From Paenibacillus sp. UNC451MF (GTDB lineage: Bacteria; Bacillota; Bacilli; Paenibacillales; NBRC-103111): DNA of 64,000 nucleotides. Numbering within the stretch: position 1 is the stretch's first letter; each line of letters opens with the position of its first letter. The notes beneath the pieces were generated by a model that was given only the letters and a program-made list of their open reading frames with translations, was not told where the DNA came from and did no database searches. The stretch covers positions 1-64,000 of the forward strand of contig NZ_JMLS01000022.1 in NCBI RefSeq assembly GCF_000686845.1, written 5' to 3'. Below, piece by piece: positions 58,392 to 64,000 of this stretch. The position numbers and the translations under genes are program-made.

Positions 58392-60452
58392 GTGTTGACT
58401 GGGCGTTACTTGCACTGGAATCGTAAATGTATCAAATGGTTATGGTGGCTGGTTATTCTTGGACTGTTGGCTTCATTGCCTATAGCTTATGAAAGAAATG
58501 AGACGGAGCAGCAAACGGCTCGTAAGGTTGAGTTTGTGTTTGATTATCGGGATTTGTTAGAAATTTCGGATACACAGACCGATCCACGCCAGTTTGTTAT
58601 GAGTCAACTCAAAGAAATGAAGAGTGCCGGCATTCAATCGATGGCTGTTTATGAGTCCACGTTAAGTGAGCTTAGACTAAGCCGTAGGATAGAGGTGTTC
58701 TCTTCACATGAAGCGACAGCCCTAACACAGAGCCCGATTTCTCCGAATGAAAATTTCACTTATATTTTGTTCGCCGAAAAAGACTCTCAGGAAAAGCTGC
58801 AGCCGTTAATTACCCAAACCTTTGCTAACTTGAATGTAAAAACACGTCCGTGGAGCTTTAAAAACCAGAACGGCATGATTATCGAGATGGGCTTGGATGA
58901 AGCGAACCTTAAGCCGATGGACCCGGATCCAATTACGCTGCAAATGCTGAAGGAGCAAGGCTTCCAAATCGTCATGAGGATGTCCAACCGCAGACCTTTC
59001 GATGAGGCGCGTATTGACACATTGCTTGGACAATTGCAGCAATTGGGAGTGAAGCGGTTCATTATCGATGGCGAAACCGTGCCTGGCTTTGTCAGCGAGT
59101 CCAAGCCGGAAAACATCGAAGTGATGGCTGAACTGATGAAAAAGCATCATATGGGCTTAGCTAACATTGAATTGCAGAAGACCCAGCAAAAAGGGTTTAA
59201 CCGTTTAGCCAAATTAATTGACTACAATGTCGTACGTTTGCACTCCTTCACTGAGAAGGATGGAGAAAAGCTGACGGAAAACTTGACTGAGCAAGAATTA
59301 AACGAACGCATCCAGGGGGTAGCTGACCGCTTTGTGTTGGCTGTCAAAGATCGCAACATTCGTATGGTGTTCCTAAATGCGCGTGCGGTTAAAAACCTGG
59401 ATAAAGGAAAAATACTGAATCCGTTGGATTCAATGCGTGAAAGTTTAAAAGGCGAAGATGGTGCAATACCTCGTATCAAGGATGCCGGGTTTACCATGGG
59501 GATAGCGGAACGCTTCTTCCCATTCCACTCTGGATGGCAGAAAGCGGCCAAAGGGTTATTGTTCATTGGCGCCATATCCTTAATCGCTTTGACGGTATCG
59601 GCTTTTATTCCGGAAATTACGTTGTTTATCTTTATCGTAGGGTTGGTTGGTGCTGCCGGAATGTATGTGCTATCGCCAAATTTGTTTGCGCAAGCCTTGG
59701 CTCTATCCTCCGGGACATGTGCTCCTACGTTAGCGATAATTCACGCCATTCGTTCGGCCAAAGCTAAATATCAGGCGAGCACAGGCTCTCGTCTTGGGTT
59801 TGCCATTTGGCTTTTGCTGCGAACATCGGCGATTTCGGTTATCGGTGTACTTTTCATCGTTGGATTGTTGAATCAAATTATTTACCCGCTGGTCTTAGAC
59901 CAATTCAGAGGCGTAAGTGTACTGCACTTGCTGCCAATCGTGCTTGTTGCCCTATACTGGCTGCTGTTTAACGAGGGTCTTTCCCATCGGGATAAGCTGG
60001 CCAAAGGGAAAAAGCTGCTGTCGTCATACATTAGTGTGCTGTGGGTTATCGGCGCTGCAGCCATTGTTGGTGCGGGAATGTATTACTTATCTAGAACAGG
60101 GAACGAGGGACAGGCTTCTGCTTTCGAACGTTTGTTCCGGTCGTTCTTAGAGAATACTTTGGGCGTTCGCCCTAGAACAAAAGAATTTTTAATTGCTCAC
60201 CCGTTGTTCTTGCTTGGAGCTTACTTGTGCATGAAATATCGCAATGCTGTGCTTCTTATCTTGGTGGGTGTAGTCGGTCAAGCCTCTATCGTTGATACCT
60301 TTGCCCATTTACACACACCCCTAATGATCTCAGCGACTCGTATCGTTTATGGATTATCGTTTGGGATCTTGATCGGGATTGGTTACATCATTGTCTGGGA
60401 GATTGTTGTAAGGAGTTGGCGTCGTTGGACCCCGTTGTTACTAAAAGAATAG
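58392..60452 (+). CDS. DUF5693 family multi-pass membrane protein
   Basis: A 686-residue protein from GTG 58392, which has GTAGGAG 7-8 nt upstream. One N-terminal helix (about 12-30) is followed by a ~350-residue exterior or cytosolic alpha/beta domain (with FVFDYRDLLEIS, FIIDGETVPGF, NIRMVFLNARA). About eight C-terminal helices follow (from about residue 385). The soluble part has a TIM-barrel-like strand order, inferred by eye only. Function unknown. It lies between pgcA and csaB and overlaps csaB by 28 nt, so a role in wall-polymer pyruvylation or export is plausible. Confidence 0.85.
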   Translation: MLTGRYLHWNRKCIKWLWWLVILGLLASLPIAYERNETEQQTARKVEFVFDYRDLLEISDTQTDPRQFVMSQLKEMKSAGIQSMAVYESTLSELRLSRRIEVFSSHEATALTQSPISPNENFTYILFAEKDSQEKLQPLITQTFANLNVKTRPWSFKNQNGMIIEMGLDEANLKPMDPDPITLQMLKEQGFQIVMRMSNRRPFDEARIDTLLGQLQQLGVKRFIIDGETVPGFVSESKPENIEVMAELMKKHHMGLANIELQKTQQKGFNRLAKLIDYNVVRLHSFTEKDGEKLTENLTEQELNERIQGVADRFVLAVKDRNIRMVFLNARAVKNLDKGKILNPLDSMRESLKGEDGAIPRIKDAGFTMGIAERFFPFHSGWQKAAKGLLFIGAISLIALTVSAFIPEITLFIFIVGLVGAAGMYVLSPNLFAQALALSSGTCAPTLAIIHAIRSAKAKYQASTGSRLGFAIWLLLRTSAISVIGVLFIVGLLNQIIYPLVLDQFRGVSVLHLLPIVLVALYWLLFNEGLSHRDKLAKGKKLLSSYISVLWVIGAAAIVGAGMYYLSRTGNEGQASAFERLFRSFLENTLGVRPRTKEFLIAHPLFLLGAYLCMKYRNAVLLILVGVVGQASIVDTFAHLHTPLMISATRIVYGLSFGILIGIGYIIVWEIVVRSWRRWTPLLLKE

Positions 60453-61549
60453 TATTGTCCGGCTACTATGGCTTTGACAATAGCGGTGATGAGGCCGTGC
60501 TCCAATCCATATTGTTAGCTTTGGAAGAACAGGGAAAGGCGAACGGTGTACGATTCGTACCCGTCGTTCTTTCAGTTCAACCGGAGAAAACGAGCAAAAC
60601 ATATGGTGTTGAATCCGTTCATCGGATGAAGCTCGGCCAAGTGATTCGCGCGATTCGCGGGGCGGACGGGCTGATCAGCGGCGGAGGCAGTCTTTTACAG
60701 GATGCGACTAGTGCCAAGACCATTCCATATTACTTAGCTATTTTGAAAATAGCACAGTGGCTTGGAAGACCGACATTTATCTACTCGCAAGGAATTGGCC
60801 CGGTGAACCGGGGCATGTTTTTCGGATGGATTCGTTCTATTTTTAATAAAACGCTATATATATCCGTTCGAGACCAAGAATCTAAAGAGCTGCTTCAAAG
60901 AATGAAAGTATCTAAAGACATTACGGTTGTGCCTGATCCAGTGATGGGGATGCCACTCGGCTCCTATGATACGGATCAGGCACAAACAGCGGAGGCTCCG
61001 GTTATCGGAGTTTCCGTCCGTTATTGGAATCAGGACCGTTCCGAGTTAAAGGCTCTTGCCGAAGCTTTAAGACGTATGCTGGAGCAAAGTGAGGCAGTCA
61101 TTCGGTTTCTTCCGTTTCATCTGCCATCTGATGCAGCCGCTTCAGACGAAGTACGTGCTTTGATTGGTGAAAGCTTTGGGTCTCGGATTACTACGGCCGT
61201 TAGTGTAACTCATCCTCAGCACATGCTGGCGGAAGTCAGCCGCTGTAACTTATTAATAGGCATGCGTCTGCATTCCCTTATATATGCTGCTTCGCAAGAG
61301 GTGCCGATGCTGGGCATTTCTTACGATCCGAAGATCGATCAGTTTATGAAACGGCTGCAGATGCCTGTCGTTGCAACAACGAAGAGCATTCAACCGGATC
61401 GGGTAGCTGAAGAAGGGTTGCGTCTTCTTGAGCAACGCTCATCATGGCGCGAAGATAAAAAAGGGCTTATTTACAATCTTAAGAACGAAGCACAAAAGCC
61501 TGCGCAATATATGGCTTCATTTTTCACCAAAGGAAGGGATTCCAAGTGA
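60425..61549 (+). CDS. csaB: Polysaccharide pyruvyl transferase CsaB
   Basis: CsaB adds ketal pyruvate from PEP to secondary cell-wall polysaccharide, making the ligand of SLH domains. The 374-residue protein has the family start LSGYYGFDNSGDEAVL, GADGLISGGGSLLQD, YSQGIGPV, SVRDQES and the C-terminal LIGMRLHSLIYAASQEVPMLGISYDPKI (ends LIGMRLHSLIYA and GISYDPKI). TTG 60425 sits 9 nt after AAGGAG. TTG 60416 is too close to it. tagA overlaps its stop by 4 nt. Confidence 0.94.
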   Translation: MDPVVTKRIVLSGYYGFDNSGDEAVLQSILLALEEQGKANGVRFVPVVLSVQPEKTSKTYGVESVHRMKLGQVIRAIRGADGLISGGGSLLQDATSAKTIPYYLAILKIAQWLGRPTFIYSQGIGPVNRGMFFGWIRSIFNKTLYISVRDQESKELLQRMKVSKDITVVPDPVMGMPLGSYDTDQAQTAEAPVIGVSVRYWNQDRSELKALAEALRRMLEQSEAVIRFLPFHLPSDAAASDEVRALIGESFGSRITTAVSVTHPQHMLAEVSRCNLLIGMRLHSLIYAASQEVPMLGISYDPKIDQFMKRLQMPVVATTKSIQPDRVAEEGLRLLEQRSSWREDKKGLIYNLKNEAQKPAQYMASFFTKGRDSK

Positions 61550-62289
61550 CGATACCGAAAGTGTCCATATTCGGCGTACCGTTCTCCAAACTAAGTATGA
61601 AGGAAACGATCACTCATATAGCTCAGATGGTCGAATCCGGACGCCCACATCAAATCATTACGGCTAACCCGATTATGGTCATGTCAGCCTTGGAAAACAC
61701 GGCGTATCTAGAGATGATGAAAAAAGCAGACCTGATCGTGCCTGACGGAGCAGGGGTTGTATGGGCAGCCAATTATGTTGGCAGCCCAGTAGCTGAACGG
61801 GTGACGGGATTTGATTTGATTCAGAATCTCATGCAATTGGGTCAAACCAAAGGGTGGAAAATATATTTGCTCGGGGCATCCCCTGAAATTATCCAAGCCG
61901 CTGCGAATCGTTTAAAGGAACAGTTTCCTAATCTGCAGCTTGTCGGATATCGTGACGGATATTTTAAACCGGATGAAGATCAAAAGGTTATTGAGAATAT
62001 AAGATCATACCATCCGGACATCCTATTGGTAGGAAGATCAGCAGACACACAAGAGCCTTGGATTGCCAAGTATAAAGAAGCGCTTCAAGTCCCTGTTATT
62101 ATGGGGGTTGGAGGAAGCTTTGACGTCATGTCCGGCAAATTGAAGCGGGCGCCAAAATTATTCCAAAAGCTGCGTCTGGAGTGGTTTTACCGATTGCTTC
62201 AAGAGCCTTGGCGGTATAAACGAATGCTGGTCCTGCCGAAATTCGCTATGAAGGTGATCCGGGAGAAGGATACCGTACAGAGACCTTGA
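61546..62289 (+). CDS. tagA: WecG/TagA/CpsF-family glycosyltransferase
   Basis: The enzyme transfers ManNAc from UDP-ManNAc to undecaprenyl-PP-GlcNAc, completing the linkage disaccharide of wall polymers. The 247-residue protein has TANPIMVMSAL, ADLIVPDGAGVVWAA with the catalytic Asp, ERVTGFDL, LLGASPEI and GVGGSFDVMSGKLKRAP. GTG 61546 overlaps the csaB stop. mnaA (25.4 kb) would supply UDP-ManNAc and tagO the lipid acceptor. Confidence 0.92.
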   Translation: MTIPKVSIFGVPFSKLSMKETITHIAQMVESGRPHQIITANPIMVMSALENTAYLEMMKKADLIVPDGAGVVWAANYVGSPVAERVTGFDLIQNLMQLGQTKGWKIYLLGASPEIIQAAANRLKEQFPNLQLVGYRDGYFKPDEDQKVIENIRSYHPDILLVGRSADTQEPWIAKYKEALQVPVIMGVGGSFDVMSGKLKRAPKLFQKLRLEWFYRLLQEPWRYKRMLVLPKFAMKVIREKDTVQRP

Positions 62290-62363
62290 AAATAACTATG
62301 AAAACTTACTGATAAACGCCTGATTTCCTTAAAATTAATGTGGTGTTACGGTCTCAAACGGAG

Positions 62364-62369
62364 TATAAT
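62364..62369 (+). promoter_or_regulatory. -10 box of a tagO promoter
   Basis: A perfect TATAAT with a poor -35 (TGGTGT, 62341-62346, 17-bp spacer). Confidence 0.4.
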
Positions 62370-62405
62370 CTGTAGTGTTTGGGGTTTTTATAGATAAAAG
62401 GGGCT

Positions 62406-63527
62406 GTGAAAACAAAAATGAATGTATTATACGCAATTGGTTTTGCTGTCGCATGCTTGATTGCCCTTCTTATGACACCTTTGGTAAAAAAGTTTGCTTT
62501 CTGGGTAGGCGCTGTAGATGCACCCAATCATCGGAAAGTACATAGTCGCATCATGCCGAGGCTGGGCGGATTGGCCATTTTTGTTGGATTTGTAGGTGCT
62601 TATTTCGTTATTTCACCGGCTATTGACTCCTTAAACGGAGACGTTGCATTGGGATTGCTAATCGGAGGAGCTATTATCGTACTGTTAGGTGCATTGGATG
62701 ACAAGTTCGATTTATCCCCGAAAGTTAAACTGCTTGGGCAAATTCTTGCAGCGTGCGTTGTTGTTTATTCTGGTGTCGTTATTGATCTTGTTAACGTACC
62801 GTTCGGCGACACAACCGTTTCGTTAACCTGGTTAGCCATTCCACTCACGATATTCTGGATTGTCGGAGTAACGAATGCGATTAACCTTATAGATGGATTG
62901 GATGGACTGTCTGCTGGTGTATCGGGTATTGCGACAACAACTATTCTTATATTAGCTTTAATGATGGGGAACGTTACAGTGGTATTGCTGAGTATGATAC
63001 TGCTTGGCAGCATTGTAGGCTTCTTATTTTATAACTTCCATCCGGCCAAAATCTTTATGGGTGATTCTGGTTCGCTTTTCCTAGGGTTTAGCTTGGCAAC
63101 ATTGTCCATCTTGGGCTTTAAGCAAGCAACCGTGTTATCCTTGCTGGTACCTATTATGATTCTTGGAGTACCCTTGTCTGATACTTTCTTTGCTATATTG
63201 AGGCGTTGGGTTAATAACTTGCCTATCTCCAAACCGGACAAGAGCCATTTGCACCATTGTTTGCTGCAACTCGGCTTTAGCCATCGCGTGACGGTATTAA
63301 TTATTTATGGTGTTGCTTCCATTTTTGGAGGCGCAGCTGTACTGCTTTCTTACATGTCGGAGCAGCAGGCTATCTGGGGAATGGTACTACTGATCGTTGT
63401 TCTTATCGCAGTTTTGGTGTTAGGTGCGGAGGCAATCGGAATCATTAGTCAGACTAAGAAACCGGTCCTGCGTTTTTTACAAAAGATACGAGGATTGTCT
63501 GGTGACAGATCACGGATGATCAAATAA
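62406..63527 (+). CDS. tagO: Undecaprenyl-phosphate GlcNAc-1-phosphate transferase
   Basis: TagO/WecA transfers GlcNAc-1-P from UDP-GlcNAc to undecaprenyl phosphate, the first membrane step of wall-polymer synthesis. The 373-residue protein has about 11 helices. Loop motifs: DAPNHRKVHSRIMPRLGGLA, the metal-binding LGALDDKFDLSP, NAINLIDGLDGLSAG, FMGDSGSLFLGF and the C-terminal HLHHCLLQLGFSHR. GTG 62406 is close to AAAAGGGG. ATG 62418 is an alternative four codons later. Confidence 0.93.
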   Translation: MKTKMNVLYAIGFAVACLIALLMTPLVKKFAFWVGAVDAPNHRKVHSRIMPRLGGLAIFVGFVGAYFVISPAIDSLNGDVALGLLIGGAIIVLLGALDDKFDLSPKVKLLGQILAACVVVYSGVVIDLVNVPFGDTTVSLTWLAIPLTIFWIVGVTNAINLIDGLDGLSAGVSGIATTTILILALMMGNVTVVLLSMILLGSIVGFLFYNFHPAKIFMGDSGSLFLGFSLATLSILGFKQATVLSLLVPIMILGVPLSDTFFAILRRWVNNLPISKPDKSHLHHCLLQLGFSHRVTVLIIYGVASIFGGAAVLLSYMSEQQAIWGMVLLIVVLIAVLVLGAEAIGIISQTKKPVLRFLQKIRGLSGDRSRMIK

Positions 63528-63546
63528 ATAGATATAGTAAACGAAT

Positions 63547-63575
63547 CCCAGACCTTCAAAGGTTTGGGTTTTTTT
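63547..63575 (+). terminator. Terminator after tagO
   Basis: A perfect 8-bp stem CCCAGACC/GGTTTGGG with a 6-nt loop, followed by seven T residues. Confidence 0.93.
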
Positions 63576-63766
63576 GTTTTGTCAATTTTCAGGATTCGCT
63601 AAATTTTTCATGCGATAAAGCCGATAAGTAAAGTACATGAAACTTTTTTATTGCTGCGGGCGGCCTAAAATCTGCAGTAAAACACGCAAGGGGGGCTTTT
63701 CGAACGAAGGGGCTAACGACAGCAAGTAACAAATATCAAGGAAATATGACATAAGGAGGAACCATT

Positions 63767-64000
63767 TTGAAACGACTAACCTACAAATGGACGAGCTTTT
63801 CCATTGTATTGGCACTTGTTTTAAGTTTAGTGGCGCCTTTAACGGCGTTCGCTGAAGTAACGTTGAACGTTACGAACTTGCAGTATCGTAATACAGATGT
63901 AGTGCCTGACAGCAACTCTATTGTTGATCAGTTTACAAGTAATCCCATTTCCGTTACAGCTGATGTGAATGGTATTGGGGATGACGAGATTTCTAATATT
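63767..64000 (+). CDS. Secreted protein, N-terminal part (cut by the window end)
   Basis: Reading frame from TTG 63767 behind AAGGAGGA (63753-63760) continues to the last base, 78 codons. The N-terminus is a clear signal peptide: basic start MKRLTYKW, hydrophobic core, cleavage after TAFA. The mature part begins EVTLNVTNLQYRNTD, Thr/Asn/Val-rich and beta-like, as in surface-layer or cell-wall proteins. Domain content beyond residue 78 is unknown. The neighbouring csaB-tagA-tagO genes make an S-layer or SLH-anchored protein plausible, but that is inference. Confidence 0.85.
   Translation, partial: MKRLTYKWTSFSIVLALVLSLVAPLTAFAEVTLNVTNLQYRNTDVVPDSNSIVDQFTSNPISVTADVNGIGDDEISNI

Overview
The window is chromosomal DNA from an endospore-forming Firmicute, most likely Paenibacillus or a close relative. 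The sporulation genes (spoIIR, spoIID, spoIIQ, spoIIID, sspP) and the gene order place it in the Bacillales. The 11-gene nuo operon, the SLH-domain protease and the csaB/tagA/tagO block are typical of Paenibacillaceae and unlike B. subtilis. No prophage, IS element or CRISPR array was seen.

Layout. 1-6.4 kb: end of an rRNA operon (5S), then guaB, dacA, pdxS-pdxT-serS and tRNA-Ser, the order found beside oriC in Bacillus. 6.5-13.5 kb: lineage-specific genes, including two small hypotheticals with sspP, a stand-alone methionine aminopeptidase, tRNA-Arg, a lipoprotein, a four-gene ECF sigma/anti-sigma/membrane-protein operon, tadA and a DCC-family protein. A cluster of four DnaA-box matches lies between the last two. 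13.7-26.6 kb: ychF, prfA-prmC, spoIIR, tsaC, mntP, ywlE, a ZTP-riboswitch-led rpiB-ywlG-glyA unit, an orphan trpB, upp and mnaA. 26.7-34.1 kb: the complete F1Fo ATP synthase operon. 34.2-44.8 kb: complex I genes nuoA-D and nuoH-N, with no nuoE, F or G. 45-47.8 kb: an SLH-anchored subtilase and a DUF1146 protein. 48-55.3 kb: murA, spoIID, spoIIQ, spoIIID, mbl, flhO, flhP and an EpuA-like protein. 55.4-64 kb: a CDP-alcohol phosphatidyltransferase, fabZ, a phosphohexomutase, a DUF5693 membrane protein, csaB, tagA, tagO and the start of a secreted protein.

How it fits together. Energy metabolism (atp and nuo), translation factors (serS, prfA, prmC, ychF, tsaC, tadA) and envelope building (dacA, murA, mbl, mnaA, tagO, tagA, csaB) dominate. 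mnaA, tagO, tagA and csaB together can build a ManNAc-GlcNAc-linked, pyruvylated secondary wall polymer. Such a polymer is the ligand for SLH domains like those on the subtilase. spoIID, spoIIQ, spoIIR and spoIIID form the engulfment and early-compartment part of the sporulation programme.

The least expected signals are: (i) inverted repeats bracketing candidate sigma-F promoters at spoIIR and spoIIQ, whose 3' arms contain the ribosome binding site; (ii) a DnaA-box cluster away from oriC; (iii) a near-identical stem-loop plus ribosome-binding-site cassette before atpC and before nuoL; (iv) a probable AUU start codon on the ECF sigma gene; (v) a threefold-repeated membrane protein in the same operon. 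Coordinates and motifs were read by eye, with no homology search, so family names rest on recognised motifs and synteny.
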